A DNA stretch of 64,000 bases from Dyadobacter fanqingshengii (GTDB lineage Bacteria > Bacteroidota > Bacteroidia > Cytophagales > Spirosomataceae): positions 1,178,001 through 1,242,000 of the forward strand of contig NZ_CP098806.1 in assembly GCF_023822005.2 (NCBI RefSeq). Reading direction: 5' to 3'. Of the stretch, positions 41,664 to 51,787 are shown piece after piece (position 1 is the stretch's first letter; each line of letters begins with the position of its first letter). The translations under genes were made by a program, and so were the position numbers. Below the pieces are notes generated by a model. That model was not told the origin of the DNA and searched no databases. It was given only the letters and a program-made list of their open reading frames with translations.

Positions 41664-41809
41664 ACCAACTCAATCTAAAATCTCAAATTTGACTCGTAAA
41701 AGTTACCTATAAATTAAGGAATTCGCTACACCATAAGCGTACGGTCAATTACAGAGACACGGGATTTAGAAAGAAGCGTTGCGCATTTTTTAAAATTATT
41801 TGCTGACAA

Positions 41810-43576
41810 TCATCCATTATAACGAACGCCGGTGAAACGAAGCCCTGTGGCGCCGTCCCAATTGTAGACCCACTCGGTCCACGAACGTTCGAGATATTTG
41901 GCTTTCAATTTTTGGTGCAGCGATTCCGGCTGCTCCACGCCATTGACGATCAAAAACATATTGTGGAGCTTATATGAAAGTTTTTCCCTGGTGGTGATAA
42001 CTCCTTCGGCGAGCAGGTCCTGGATCAGGTTTTCCTGCATTACCAGCTCCTGAGCCCTTCTATTCTGGCGATTTTCCAAGGCAAGTCCTTCCAATTCTTT
42101 ATATAAACTGTCAATGTCTGCACTGCGTTTGGCTAATGTTTGCGATGACGTGTTCACCATCTCATTTTGCACATTGACCAGAACCGCGTTTTGCGCCAAT
42201 TGCTCTTTTCGTTTTTCAAATACCTCCGCACGCAATTTTGTCTCCAACGTTTTAGAACGAATATCGCTTTTTTCAGCCCCAACCAGCAAGTATGCCTTAT
42301 AATGAAGCTCCTGTACTTTTTTCAGGTCCTTTGCTTCAACGGCGCCTTTAAGTTTAGTCAGAAGTGATTTAATGTCTGATAATGAATCATTTACCTCTAT
42401 TTTCTGCTTTATTGCAACGGACTTGCCGTTCAAATAAGCAGCTTTGACTTTTGATGTGGCCAATATGGGCCTCGTACTTTCCATTATTACCGGCTTTTGC
42501 TGCATCTCTTTCGCCGGACCGGTGTTAACCGTCTTTACAGGTGTTAGATATGCCGCTGAAATGAATGCAACAGCAGTAAGGCAGCTCATTATCGAAAATT
42601 TTTCCATGGTATTGAGTTGTTTATTCGTGTTATAAATGATCCTTTTAATGCGGTTCAGTAAGTAATTGTTTGTGCCTATGAATGATAATCCGGGATTCTT
42701 AGCAGCGCATTTTGCTTCGTGAAATGATACAAGGGCCTGCACCAGCGTGTCGCGTTCTTCGGTAACCTCAATCACCAGGTCGTCACAGCAATTTTCTCGC
42801 TCCATTCTTATTAAAGCAGAGAGCCATAGCAATGCGGGATTGAAAAAGTACAGATTTTCTCCAAGGCTTTGCAGCAAGTTGACCAGATAGTCGTGGCGTC
42901 TCACATGCGCCAGCTCATGCAAAAGGATCGCCTCCACCTGATCGTGTGGCAAACTGGTCAGAAAGCCAAGGGGAACAATGATTACCGGTCGGACAATCCC
43001 TTGTAAGCTGGGCGCTTGTAAAAGTTCGGATTCCAGCAGTAAAATTTTCCCATAAACGCCCATTCTGACCGCCAAACGACGTATTTGCCAGTTCCAGGCA
43101 TCATTGACCGGATACACATTCGTGTGCCTGACCCGATTAATGTAAAGCAGGCCAGTCACCGTACGGGCCGATTTGAAAATGAAAAAGAACAGCCAAACCA
43201 TTAAGATCTGCATTTGATAATGATCAAGAAACTGGCTGGTTTTATCAATGAATGAGGTTCCTAAATGCTTGGGAACAAAATTGATTGCAAGCGGGGCTCG
43301 ATCTGTAACCTGAGGCACAAAGACAGCATTTGTCGTTTCAGAATAGCCTTTCTTAATAGCAAGTAGGAAAGTGGCGCCATTGACAGTAATAAAGAACAAA
43401 AGCAACCCTGCAAACAGATTATAGCGAATTGCAGGTCTGGATTTGACAGTCAGCATCAAAATAATTCCGGTGAGCAGTGCAACAACTAACCCTTGCCAGA
43501 GCGAATGGATTAATGTCCAGCGAAATGCTTTCGCCAGCGGTTGAAAATGAAGGGGATCCGAAAAATCGATAGCCAT
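41810..43576 (-). CDS. M56 (BlaR1-like) membrane metallopeptidase
   Basis: 588 residues. Four membrane helices in the first 310 residues enclose the zinc site H220-E-L-A-H224 (HELAHVRRHDYLV), with the third ligand Glu in MERENCCDDLVIE. One more helix (SCLTAVAFISAAYLTP) is followed by about 250 periplasmic residues that are helical and charged; no beta-lactam-binding domain is present. By family it senses a signal and cleaves a repressor, usually a BlaI-type partner, but no blaI gene lies in the window near it. It is divergent from a lipoprotein/TonB operon. Confidence 0.88.
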   Translation of the reverse strand: MAIDFSDPLHFQPLAKAFRWTLIHSLWQGLVVALLTGIILMLTVKSRPAIRYNLFAGLLLFFITVNGATFLLAIKKGYSETTNAVFVPQVTDRAPLAINFVPKHLGTSFIDKTSQFLDHYQMQILMVWLFFFIFKSARTVTGLLYINRVRHTNVYPVNDAWNWQIRRLAVRMGVYGKILLLESELLQAPSLQGIVRPVIIVPLGFLTSLPHDQVEAILLHELAHVRRHDYLVNLLQSLGENLYFFNPALLWLSALIRMERENCCDDLVIEVTEERDTLVQALVSFHEAKCAAKNPGLSFIGTNNYLLNRIKRIIYNTNKQLNTMEKFSIMSCLTAVAFISAAYLTPVKTVNTGPAKEMQQKPVIMESTRPILATSKVKAAYLNGKSVAIKQKIEVNDSLSDIKSLLTKLKGAVEAKDLKKVQELHYKAYLLVGAEKSDIRSKTLETKLRAEVFEKRKEQLAQNAVLVNVQNEMVNTSSQTLAKRSADIDSLYKELEGLALENRQNRRAQELVMQENLIQDLLAEGVITTREKLSYKLHNMFLIVNGVEQPESLHQKLKAKYLERSWTEWVYNWDGATGLRFTGVRYNG

Positions 43577-43613
43577 TATCCTGAGGTTAAGGTTAATGTT
43601 ACAAGACTATATC

Positions 43614-43621
43614 CAAAGGTA
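43614..43621 (-). promoter_or_regulatory. Candidate -7 box (TACCTTTG) of the M56 gene
   Basis: Exact TAnnTTTG on the minus strand, 37 nt before the start codon at 43576. A CGTACG palindrome lies at 43632-43637, but no TTG sits at the -33 distance. Confidence 0.35.
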
Positions 43622-43758
43622 GGAAATATTTCGTACGAATTAATGTTTATGGATATTTTTTATAAAAATCATTCATTGTTTAATGTATCAATATTTATTA
43701 TTTTACAACGCATTCTCAAAATATTTGTCCTTGTTCCGATAACCAACGTGGAACCAAG

Positions 43759-44604
43759 ATGAAAAACCTCGTAAGCCTGACCTTTCTGTTCCTGTTTTGC
43801 TTTTGCATTAGCTGCAAAAAAGAAGATGATATTGGTATTTCCATACTTCGCGACGAGGGTTTGGGACTTTATTGGGATCATAACGTATCTGATTACGGAC
43901 GGCAATATTTGTTCAATTTCATTAGTAACAAGTCCACCCGGGACGAATACGAGTTTAAATTGGCTTATGCAATCAGTGGCAACGCAGTAACAGTTCGTCT
44001 GGAGGAAGTCATTCACAAGGGTAAATGCCAGAAATTTCCGGGACCGTGGGGTGACGTTTGTACATCGGACGGCGTCATGTACATTCCCGAAGAAGAGCTT
44101 CCAACCGGTAATTATGATTTCAAGCTGGTTATAGGCAATGTGTCAATAACCTCAAAATTAACGGTCGAAAATGACAAGGTTACTTTGGATGTGCCGCCCA
44201 ACAGCCTATTCAGCAATAACATCCCGACCATTTATCCTTTGCCGAAGGGCTTAATTTACGGAAGCGTTGTTTATTCGGGAAAGGAGAATGAAAAATTTGC
44301 GAAAAACCTGCTCAAAGATCTGGAAACGCTTGATTTGAAAGCCGCTGTCCTTCCGCCTTACAAATATAGATATCTGGATCCTGAGCGGAACCAGCACTTA
44401 CAGGCTACATCCTGGGAACCGGATGAACATTCAATATCCATTATTTATCGTTCCAATGCGGACTTTAAATCAGTATTCGATATAACAAAAAAGCATTTCG
44501 AGTTATCGGGGAAAAAGTTAACGATCGGCATTTTCAGCACGAGCAAGGCAAATGAAATACACATTTCGCCCTACGAAGAGCCGAGAGTTTATTACGGAAA
44601 GTAA
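43759..44604 (+). CDS. Lipoprotein of unknown function
   Basis: 281 residues; lipoprotein signal MKNLVSLTFLFLFCFCISC|KKED. The mature protein is beta-rich with two Cys (CQKFPGPWGDVC) that may pair, and a C-terminal part ending YEEPRVYYGK. No family recognised. It is 20 nt upstream of the TonB-domain gene and divergent from the M56 gene, so it probably belongs to one surface-related group with them. Confidence 0.78.
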   Translation: MKNLVSLTFLFLFCFCISCKKEDDIGISILRDEGLGLYWDHNVSDYGRQYLFNFISNKSTRDEYEFKLAYAISGNAVTVRLEEVIHKGKCQKFPGPWGDVCTSDGVMYIPEEELPTGNYDFKLVIGNVSITSKLTVENDKVTLDVPPNSLFSNNIPTIYPLPKGLIYGSVVYSGKENEKFAKNLLKDLETLDLKAAVLPPYKYRYLDPERNQHLQATSWEPDEHSISIIYRSNADFKSVFDITKKHFELSGKKLTIGIFSTSKANEIHISPYEEPRVYYGK

Positions 44605-44624
44605 TTTAAGTAACTGTACGAATT

Positions 44625-45575
44625 ATGAAGGGTCAAATAATGCTGAATGCAATGGTTACAGGCGTTCTTGTTCTCCTAATGCTAGGCAAAAGTGCTGGGG
44701 CAAATCACGGATTTTATAAAGAAGCGATTCAGGTCAAAGGCACAATCAGGGACGTTAACGGTGTCCCCGTTTCCAATGCGGCCATTTATATTAAAGAATC
44801 AACACTGAGCACGGTGACCAATATCAGGGGCTATTTTGAGCTTGACCATGTTCCTGAAAACAGCACTCTGATTGTCAATCATACGGATTTTGAGTCGGTT
44901 GAAATAAATGTCAGGAAATCGGAAAAAGATTACGACATCATTCTCAAGGGCAAGCCCGGATGGGTGAGCCAGCGTGCAAAATCTGAGGCAAAGTCTAAAA
45001 AGTCAAATGAAACGGTTGAATCTTCGGGAAGTGGATTATCGCTGGAAAAGTGGCCCCGTTTCCCCGGCGGGACGAAGGAACTGGTTAAATTTCTGGCTCA
45101 TCATATGCAGTATCCGCCTGAGGCACTTAAAGCGGAAGTAGAAGGTCAGGCCTCAGTCTCATTTTTTTTAGATGAAAAGGGAAATATCAGCAGTCCGGTA
45201 ATTGTGAGCGGGCCAGGGTGGGGGATTGATGAAGAAGCCGTACGGCTTGTCCAAAACATGCCGCAGTGGACGCCCGCGCGGCAAAACGGGAAGCCTGTCG
45301 CAGTCCGGTATACCATTGTGATTCCTTTTGATCTGGAAATAGAAAAATTGCCTATTCACATTCGGGAAAAGCAACCTGATTTTTACAGCAGAAAAAGCCG
45401 TCTGGCAGTGTCGAAACCCATTTTTAAAAACGGGACGGAGTTCAGGCTTTTTTTCGACAGAATGCTGAACCTTTCGCATAGGGAGCCTCCTAAAATTGAA
45501 CTTTACCGCTACAATATGATTTCCAGGCCTGTATTAATGCCCCCGCCGGTCATTGAAATGAAATATAGAAAATAA
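44625..45575 (+). CDS. TonB-C domain protein with a carboxypeptidase-regulatory-like domain
   Basis: 316 residues. A signal/anchor segment (MVTGVLVLLMLGKSAGA) is followed by a CarboxypepD_reg-like domain (about 36-108: IQVKGTIRDVNGVPVSNAAI, VTNIRGYFELDHVP). A charged linker (SQRAKSEAKSKKSNET) leads to a TonB C-terminal domain (about 145-235: WPRFPGGTKELVKFLAHHMQ, GQASVSFFLDEKGNISSPVI, VRYTIVIPF). About 80 extra residues follow. Probably passes proton-motive energy to, or mimics contact with, TonB-dependent receptors. This layout is common beside M56 proteins in Bacteroidota. Confidence 0.85.
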   Translation: MKGQIMLNAMVTGVLVLLMLGKSAGANHGFYKEAIQVKGTIRDVNGVPVSNAAIYIKESTLSTVTNIRGYFELDHVPENSTLIVNHTDFESVEINVRKSEKDYDIILKGKPGWVSQRAKSEAKSKKSNETVESSGSGLSLEKWPRFPGGTKELVKFLAHHMQYPPEALKAEVEGQASVSFFLDEKGNISSPVIVSGPGWGIDEEAVRLVQNMPQWTPARQNGKPVAVRYTIVIPFDLEIEKLPIHIREKQPDFYSRKSRLAVSKPIFKNGTEFRLFFDRMLNLSHREPPKIELYRYNMISRPVLMPPPVIEMKYRK

Positions 45576-45644
45576 GCGGAACTGGCGGGAACAATTATTT
45601 TACCACACCACTCCGGAACTGTGTGTGGAACGGATTACACTAAA

Positions 45645-46037
45645 ATGACTAACAATATATTACTTATAGACGATGATCCGGATGATCATGAGATCTTCGA
45701 ATTTGCATTGGGAATAGCCTATCCAACAGCTATTTGCGAGCATTCCTACAATTGCCAGGATGCGGTTGATAAAATCCGGCAAAAGCTTTCTCCTTTACCG
45801 GAAAACATTTTTCTGGACGTCAATATGCCTACGATGGAGTTGCCGAAATGCTTGTTTGCCATCAATGAGGCGCTTGGTGCAAACCACGCGGACATTGTTA
45901 TTCTTACCGGCTTCTCAACAGCCGATCTTCCCAATTTCAACGCTTTTGGCGTAGTAAAAGTCATTTCAAAACCCAGCACAATCGAGTTACTAGCAGAGGA
46001 AATTCAGGAAGTTGTGGGCCATAGGGTCAGCGCCTGA
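45645..46037 (+). CDS. Single-domain response regulator (CheY-like)
   Basis: 130 residues from the ATG at 45645 (MTNNILLIDDDPDDHEIFEF); a GTG at 45621 is the only earlier choice. Acidic pocket D9-D11, phosphoacceptor D58 in NIFLDVNMP, and the switch Lys in VISKPST. No output domain. It precedes the large hybrid kinase by 103 nt on the same strand and may receive phosphate from it or from other kinases. Confidence 0.88.
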   Translation: MTNNILLIDDDPDDHEIFEFALGIAYPTAICEHSYNCQDAVDKIRQKLSPLPENIFLDVNMPTMELPKCLFAINEALGANHADIVILTGFSTADLPNFNAFGVVKVISKPSTIELLAEEIQEVVGHRVSA

Positions 46038-46140
46038 CGTGTATCAATGGCTTTGCGCGTTATTTTATAATATTTCTTTGCAGAGTTACAAATTCAGTTA
46101 AATTTACGTAGAAATAGTTGCAAACTGAATGTGACCCCGC

Positions 46141-48708
46141 ATGCGTAAAACCTTTACTTTCTTTTTTATCCTTCTTTATTCCGTAACCCATTCATTTTCC
46201 CAAAATAGAAACGCAATATTCCTCCATTTGACCACGGGGCAGGGGTTGTCGCAAAACAACGTCACCTGCATTGCGAAAGATAAGCGTGGATTCATGTGGT
46301 TTGGAACGCAGGACGGCCTCAACAGATTTGACGGGTATAAATTCACTGTGTACAGAAATGATCCGCAGAATCCCCAAAGTATCAGTCATAATTACATTCA
46401 CACCATTTTTGAAGACAGGCAGGGCAGGCTCTGGATCGGGACAGATGACGGCGGACTGAGCCGGTTTGACAGCGATAAGGGCACTTTTACGAATTATCTC
46501 CACAAAGCCGGCGACAACAACAGCATTGTCAATAACAAAGTGCACGCTATCGATCAGGACAAAAGCGGAAATATCTGGCTGGGAACCGTTGGCGGGGGTG
46601 TCAGTGTCTTCAATCCCGAAAAAAATACATTTCGAAATTATTCCAGTAATCCAAAAATATCGGGTAGTCTGAGCCATAACGTCGTCAGCGACGTAACGGT
46701 AGATAGAAATGGGACCGTCTGGATTGCCACAGGTGGCGGGGGGCTTAACAAGTTTAATGCTGCCACAAACAGCTTTCTTCACTATAAGAGCAACTCCGGC
46801 AATGCTGCCTCGCTCAGCAGCAACGATCTGAATGAAGTTTTGGAAGATTCACGTGGCAGGTTATGGATTGCCACAGAGGGTGGAGGCCTTAACCTGCTCA
46901 ATCCGGATACAGGCACATTTACAACATTCAAACATCAGGATGGGCAACCGGCCGGTCTTTCTCATAATGATGTGATTTCACTGGAGGAGGATAAAAAGGG
47001 AAAACTATGGGTCGGCACGCGAAATGGCGGGATCAATATCTTGCAGGAAAACAATGAATTTATTCATTACAAATATGACAAGAACGACGTCGCAGGCTTG
47101 AATAATGGCTCCATTTACGCCATGTTCTGCGATCCGCAGGGAACAATGTGGGTAGGCACTTATAGTGGTGGAATCAATGTCATGGACCATGAGCTATTGA
47201 AATTTGGATTATATAAAACCAACACGAACGATCCGGAAAGCCTGAATAACGACAATGTCCTGACCGTCATGGAGGATTTTGAAGGAAAAATATGGGCCGG
47301 AACGGACGGGGGTGGCATCAATGTGCTGGACCGTAAGACCAATCAGATTACCCACTTTACGCATGATCCCGACAGGGAAAACAGCATTGCCAGCAACTAC
47401 ATCATTACGATGTGCGAAGACAATGCGCACGATATCTGGATAGGAAATTATAAAGGTGGTTTGAGCCTGTACGACAGGAAAACGGCCTCATTTCGGAATT
47501 TGAACAAAAGCGATAATCCTGCCTCCGCAATTTATGCCAACATTCACGTGATGACCAACGACGAAAGCAGGCATTGTCTGTGGCTCGGGACGTCGAGAGG
47601 ATTGCTGAAATACGACAAAGTCTCGGGCAATGTGAGTGAATACAGGGCCAACGCCAATGTTCCCGGTTCGATCAGCAGTGATCTTATCCTGGCCGTTTTC
47701 GTGGATTCTGAAAAAAAGCTATGGGTAGGAACGGAGGGGAGCGGATTGAATTTATATGATGAAAAAAATAACCGGTTCACCACATTCAAATCTGATCCCA
47801 GGCAGGTTAAAAGTTTGTCCAACAATCAGGTAAACGCAATATATGAGGACAGGAATGGGCAGATTTGGGTCGCAACCAGCGGCGGCTTGAACCTGTTTGA
47901 CAAGAAGAACGGAACATTTACACACTATAATAAATCCAATGGTCTGCCCAATGATGTGATTCAGGGAATCACGGAAGATGGTCGTGGGCTGCTTTGGGTA
48001 AGCTCCAATAAAGGGCTGTCGCGTTTTAATCCGAGAACAGCTGAATTCAGGAATTTTGATTTTAGTGACGGGTTGCAGCAAGGCTCATTCAACCGGATGT
48101 CGTTATTCAAAAATAAAGCTGGAGTAATATTCATAGGAGGGCAGTATGGACTCAACTTCTTCCACCCGGACAGTCTCAAATACAATACATTCATACCACC
48201 GGTTTTCATCACCGATTTCCAGATTTTTAATCAGCCGGTCAACAATCTTGATAAAGATGCCCCTATCGACAACCAGATCAGCGCAGCCAAAGAAATAACC
48301 GTTTCCTACGCGCAATCCATGCTTTCCTTCGAATTCACCGCGCTGAATTACACATTGTCAGAAAAAAACCAATATGCCTATCAACTGGTCGGATTTGACA
48401 AAGACTGGATTTACAGCGGCACAAACAGAAAGGCGACTTACACCAACCTTGATCCCGGGCATTATGTTTTCAAGGTGAAAGCTTCAAACAATGATGGCGT
48501 CTGGAACGAACAAGGAACGAGCATTATCCTGCATGTGACACCGCCATTCTGGAAAACGATCTGGTTTCGGACGCTGGCCATATTATGTGCTGCAGGAGGA
48601 ATTTACGCCGTTTATCGCTGGCGGGTAGGAGCCATCAAGCGACAAAAAGATCTGTTGCAAATGCAGGTTGAGGAAAAGGACTGTGGAAGTGATCCGTCAA
48701 AAGCATGA
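46141..48708 (+). CDS. Two-component-propeller hybrid sensor kinase, sensor half (frameshifted)
   Basis: 855 codons in this frame, with a signal peptide ([10 protein letters not shown]). Residues about 25-700 are Reg_prop repeats that build two seven-bladed propellers: units such as [37 protein letters not shown] and [17 protein letters not shown] recur. A Y_Y_Y domain (about 735-805, [20 protein letters not shown]) and one membrane helix ([21 protein letters not shown]) follow. The frame then ends just after the coiled-coil linker starts, because of one extra G (48678/48679). Joined with the next frame the protein would be about 1404 residues. Such HTCS-type sensors detect periplasmic glycan fragments; the ligand is unknown. 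Confidence 0.85.
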   Translation: MRKTFTFFFILLYSVTHSFSQNRNAIFLHLTTGQGLSQNNVTCIAKDKRGFMWFGTQDGLNRFDGYKFTVYRNDPQNPQSISHNYIHTIFEDRQGRLWIGTDDGGLSRFDSDKGTFTNYLHKAGDNNSIVNNKVHAIDQDKSGNIWLGTVGGGVSVFNPEKNTFRNYSSNPKISGSLSHNVVSDVTVDRNGTVWIATGGGGLNKFNAATNSFLHYKSNSGNAASLSSNDLNEVLEDSRGRLWIATEGGGLNLLNPDTGTFTTFKHQDGQPAGLSHNDVISLEEDKKGKLWVGTRNGGINILQENNEFIHYKYDKNDVAGLNNGSIYAMFCDPQGTMWVGTYSGGINVMDHELLKFGLYKTNTNDPESLNNDNVLTVMEDFEGKIWAGTDGGGINVLDRKTNQITHFTHDPDRENSIASNYIITMCEDNAHDIWIGNYKGGLSLYDRKTASFRNLNKSDNPASAIYANIHVMTNDESRHCLWLGTSRGLLKYDKVSGNVSEYRANANVPGSISSDLILAVFVDSEKKLWVGTEGSGLNLYDEKNNRFTTFKSDPRQVKSLSNNQVNAIYEDRNGQIWVATSGGLNLFDKKNGTFTHYNKSNGLPNDVIQGITEDGRGLLWVSSNKGLSRFNPRTAEFRNFDFSDGLQQGSFNRMSLFKNKAGVIFIGGQYGLNFFHPDSLKYNTFIPPVFITDFQIFNQPVNNLDKDAPIDNQISAAKEITVSYAQSMLSFEFTALNYTLSEKNQYAYQLVGFDKDWIYSGTNRKATYTNLDPGHYVFKVKASNNDGVWNEQGTSIILHVTPPFWKTIWFRTLAILCAAGGIYAVYRWRVGAIKRQKDLLQMQVEEKDCGSDPSKA

Positions 48709-50356
48709 ACTTGAACTGCAATCCGCAGATCTGCAAATAATGAACGCCCGTTTACAGGGCCAGCATGAAAGGGAACTGCTGGCAAGACAGGAAGCGGAAA
48801 AGGCCAATATGGCTAAAAGCGTGTTTCTGGCGACAATGAGCCATGAGATCCGTACGCCCATGAACGGAGTGATCGGGATGGCGCTGCTGCTCGCGCAAAC
48901 GCCTATGAATGAGGAACAAACGGAATATACAGACACCATTATCAAGTGTGGCGACAGCCTGCTGACGGTGATTAACGACATTCTGGATTTCTCGAAAATC
49001 GAGTCTGGAAACATGGAACTGGAAAGGATCAGTTTCAACCTTCGGGACTGCATTGAGGGTGTTTTGGATATATTTTCTTCCAAAGCGGCTGTGATCGGGC
49101 TGGACCTCGTTTATCAGATCAGTCCACAAGTTCCTAACCAGATCATTGGCGACAGTCAGCGGCTGCGTCAGATCCTCATCAACCTTGTCGGAAATGCGAT
49201 CAAATTCACGCACCAGGGTGAAATTCTGGTGATTGTGAAGCTTGTCAAATATATGAGTGATGATGAAATTGAGATTAATTTTCAGATCAAAGACACGGGG
49301 ATAGGCATTCCGGCCGATAAGCTCGACCGGCTTTTTGTTGCATTTTCACAAGTTGATTCCTCGCATACGCGCAAGTATGGGGGAACGGGGCTGGGTTTGG
49401 TGATCAGTCAACGACTTGTAAATCTCATGGGCGGGGAGATTAGCGTGGATAGTGAGCCGGATAAGGGGACAAGCTTTCACTTTTCTATTCTGGCGGCGGT
49501 CAGTCATGAATCTCAGCGCCAATATGTGCATTTCAACACCACAGAAAACGACGGGAAAGCAGTTTTGGTTGTGGATGACAATGATACCAATTTACGGATT
49601 TTCCACGCGCAGATGGAGCAATGGAAACTGGTGCCCACACTGGCGTCATCGGGAAGGCAGGCGCTGGAAATCCTGGATAGCGGCGCAAAATTTGACCTGA
49701 TCATCACCGATCAGCAAATGCCGGAAATGGATGGGGTCAGCCTGGCCGCAAAAATAAAAGAACGCTGCCCGGCAGTGCCCATTTTCTTATTGAGTTCGGT
49801 AGGCGACGACAGACGCAGGAATTTCAAGGATTTGTTCGCAGCTATTCTGACCAAACCGGTTAAGCATCAGCAGCTCGGTCAGCTCATTCAGATGGAACTT
49901 AAAAACCAGGGTGATTCACTCCGGCAGATTTTGCCGCCTGTGCAGTCGCCGCTTTCGGAGGATTTTGCTGTTCAGTATCCATTGCAGATCCTGATAGCGG
50001 AAGACAATCAGATCAACGAAATGCTGTTTGTCAGGATACTTGGGAAATTGGGTTACAGCCCGATTGTGACGCGCGATGGCGTGGAAGTCGTTGCCAGAAC
50101 ATATTCCGAAAAATTCGACGTGGTTTTCATGGACGTCCAGATGCCCGAAATGGATGGATTGGAGGCCACGCGCCGCATCCGCAAACAGCAGATCGACCAA
50201 CCCTACGTCATTGCCATGACTGCCAACGCCATGAAAGAAGACCGCGAAGAGTGCCTCGCTGCCGGCATGGACGACTACATTTCCAAACCACTACGCTACG
50301 ACGATATCACATCTTCCCTGAAACGGGCATACATGGCTTGTATTTCGGCGGAGTAG
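48668..50356 (+). CDS. Hybrid sensor kinase, kinase and receiver half (continuation after frameshift)
   Basis: 562 codons with no good start: the frame opens at a TTG and its N-terminus ([20 protein letters not shown]) is the natural continuation of the linker in the previous frame. Domains: HisKA with the phosphoacceptor in [19 protein letters not shown]; HATPase with [28 protein letters not shown] and [20 protein letters not shown]; receiver 1 ([22 protein letters not shown]); receiver 2 ([33 protein letters not shown]). There is no AraC output domain, so this differs from the classical HTCS. All catalytic motifs are intact, so the break is either recent or an artefact. Confidence 0.85.
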   Translation: MRKRTVEVIRQKHELELQSADLQIMNARLQGQHERELLARQEAEKANMAKSVFLATMSHEIRTPMNGVIGMALLLAQTPMNEEQTEYTDTIIKCGDSLLTVINDILDFSKIESGNMELERISFNLRDCIEGVLDIFSSKAAVIGLDLVYQISPQVPNQIIGDSQRLRQILINLVGNAIKFTHQGEILVIVKLVKYMSDDEIEINFQIKDTGIGIPADKLDRLFVAFSQVDSSHTRKYGGTGLGLVISQRLVNLMGGEISVDSEPDKGTSFHFSILAAVSHESQRQYVHFNTTENDGKAVLVVDDNDTNLRIFHAQMEQWKLVPTLASSGRQALEILDSGAKFDLIITDQQMPEMDGVSLAAKIKERCPAVPIFLLSSVGDDRRRNFKDLFAAILTKPVKHQQLGQLIQMELKNQGDSLRQILPPVQSPLSEDFAVQYPLQILIAEDNQINEMLFVRILGKLGYSPIVTRDGVEVVARTYSEKFDVVFMDVQMPEMDGLEATRRIRKQQIDQPYVIAMTANAMKEDREECLAAGMDDYISKPLRYDDITSSLKRAYMACISAE

Positions 50357-50379
50357 CAAGCGAATTTGTAGGAAGCTTG

Positions 50380-50409
50380 TTGTCTTATCGGGTTTTTATG
50401 TTATTTTTG
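50380..50409 (+). promoter_or_regulatory. Promoter of the candidate small RNA
   Basis: TTG at 50380-50382 and TATTTTTG at 50402-50409 are 19 nt apart, matching both boxes of the Bacteroidota promoter. No open reading frame follows; the GC-rich RNA-like segment does. Confidence 0.6.
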
Positions 50410-50414
50410 TAACG

Positions 50415-50481
50415 GTTCTGAATCTCGGCTTGACCGGGGTAGTAGGAGCCCTCCGGGGTGCTGCAATGCTCCCCTTTTTTT
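50415..50481 (+). ncRNA. Candidate structured small RNA next to the DUF3800 gene
   Basis: About 67 nt, markedly more GC-rich than its surroundings, directly after a full promoter and ending in T7 (50475-50481). Stem 1: CGGTT (50413-50417) with GACCG (50432-50436). Stem 2: GGAGC (50445-50449) with GCTCC (50468-50472), enclosing CC/GG pairs; the T-run then makes it an intrinsic terminator. The T-run overlaps the stop of the convergent DUF3800 gene. Published comparative work describes several DUF3800-associated RNA motifs, and this position fits; which motif, if any, cannot be told by eye. The transcript could also be read from the other strand as the DUF3800 3' UTR. Confidence 0.45.
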
Positions 50482-51250
50482 ATGCCTGCTGTTCAAGTAT
50501 ATAATTTACTGTGTTCTTTGGCGAGATGTTTTTGTTTAAAACATTCTCCAAATTTGCCATATAGAAGTTCCGCAAGCCCTTCTTTCTAATCGTTTTATTA
50601 GGTTCATAATATTGCCTCGCGAAGTAACAGACTACGTCCACCATTTGATGAATATAGGACGATTTTGAATCCCTGCTCACCGGATCTTCAATGATGCCCG
50701 TAATTTTCGCGTCCAGCGAAATCCTCCGAAACTTGCTTGGGACCAAATTAAAACGCCTCATTTTTCGCAACAGTTTTCTCAGTTTCATTTCATCTGTATT
50801 GTCGCTGATTATTAGTCCCTTATCCGTCTTTAGTGCTCCTGGAAAATTTCCTGCTTTTAATGTGTTATCGATCCTTTGGATAAGTAATTTCCAGGCATAT
50901 TCAAACACATCATTGGCGTAACCCGGATTTTTTTCAATCCGCACGGTAACAATGCTTATATCGCTTCTAGCGTTCAAAAACCGCAAACATTCTCTCAGAA
51001 TCAATATTTTGTGGTTTTTTGATATGCCTGCTTTCAGGTTAGGGTTTCCATTAATGAATACGGATGCATGAATTTCCTCGGCCATCGTCAAGCCGTATAC
51101 TTTTTTCAAGTGTCTCCGAAACTTGATCAAATCATCAAGCAATGTCTGCCAGGCAGATTCGTGAACGCATAATGCAGAGAGAACAAAAAATTGCGAAGGA
51201 GACTTTATTTTTCCAACGTCCCCGCTTTCATCAATATAACAAAAATACAT
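50480..51250 (-). CDS. DUF3800 domain protein
   Basis: 256 residues, complete. The family signature is at the very start: MYFCYIDESGDVGK with D7, E8 and D11, and further acidic residues in KGLIISDNTDEMK and a C-terminal Asp/Tyr segment (YIHQMVDVVCYFARQYY). The conserved acidic residues suggest a metal-dependent nuclease-like active site, though no activity is proven as far as I know. DUF3800 genes are accessory and often travel in variable regions. It has a lower-GC sequence than the kinase upstream. It faces the candidate RNA. Confidence 0.85.
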   Translation of the reverse strand: MYFCYIDESGDVGKIKSPSQFFVLSALCVHESAWQTLLDDLIKFRRHLKKVYGLTMAEEIHASVFINGNPNLKAGISKNHKILILRECLRFLNARSDISIVTVRIEKNPGYANDVFEYAWKLLIQRIDNTLKAGNFPGALKTDKGLIISDNTDEMKLRKLLRKMRRFNLVPSKFRRISLDAKITGIIEDPVSRDSKSSYIHQMVDVVCYFARQYYEPNKTIRKKGLRNFYMANLENVLNKNISPKNTVNYILEQQA

Positions 51251-51375
51251 GCTGACAGAAAAGGTAATTCTGAATAAGCAAGCATGGCCCGGGATCTGTT
51301 CTATTGAATTATTTCTCGGCTAGTATCAATGATTCTGCGTCAAAGTTGCGTTTTTTGAGGCTCCAAAAAATATTA

Positions 51376-51419
51376 TACATACAAAACAAGAATTAATAAA
51401 ACCGTTTTACATACATTTG
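51376..51419 (+). promoter_or_regulatory. PadR promoter region with TACATACA direct repeats
   Basis: TACATACA occurs at 51376-51383 and 51408-51415, 32 bp apart; the second copy overlaps a -7 box TACATTTG (51412-51419). PadR proteins often bind ATGT/ACAT half-sites, so autorepression is plausible. No -33 TTG is seen. Confidence 0.4.
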
Positions 51420-51451
51420 GTGAAGATATACACTTTTCGTGTTGGATTTTT

Positions 51452-51787
51452 ATGAAGGGGACTAACCTGGGGGAATTTGAGGAGCTGGTTTTGCTGACGA
51501 TCGCTTCGTTGGCGAGTGAAGCTTATAGTGTCGCTATTTGTGATGAATTGGAAAAATATACGGGGCGTACGGCTAAGCTGGGCGTGGTGCATTCGGTTTT
51601 GAACCGGCTGGAAGAGAAGGGATTGGCGAAAAGCAGGCTAGGGGAAGCGAGTAGCACAAGGGGTGGTAAGCGGAAGCGTTTTTACGAGGTCAGCCACGCG
51701 GGCAAAGTCGCACTGACAAAATCCAAGGAGGTGCGCGAAAATATCTGGCGCAACATTCCCGGCTTTAACCTCGAAGGCTCCATATGA
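51452..51787 (+). CDS. PadR-family transcriptional regulator
   Basis: 111 residues: winged helix with LGEFEELVLLTIASLASEAY, recognition helix LGVVHSVLNRLEEKGLAKSR and wing TRGGKRKRFYEVSHAGKVAL. Its last codons overlap the permease start (ATGA, 51784-51787), so the pair is translationally coupled. The usual role is repression of the adjacent transporter until a ligand is bound. Confidence 0.92.
   Translation: MKGTNLGEFEELVLLTIASLASEAYSVAICDELEKYTGRTAKLGVVHSVLNRLEEKGLAKSRLGEASSTRGGKRKRFYEVSHAGKVALTKSKEVRENIWRNIPGFNLEGSI

Noticed and set aside
46200..48100. Regularly spaced repeats suggesting a repeat array
   Set aside because: These are Reg_prop propeller blades in coding sequence (about 40-50 codons each) and not CRISPR or tandem DNA repeats.
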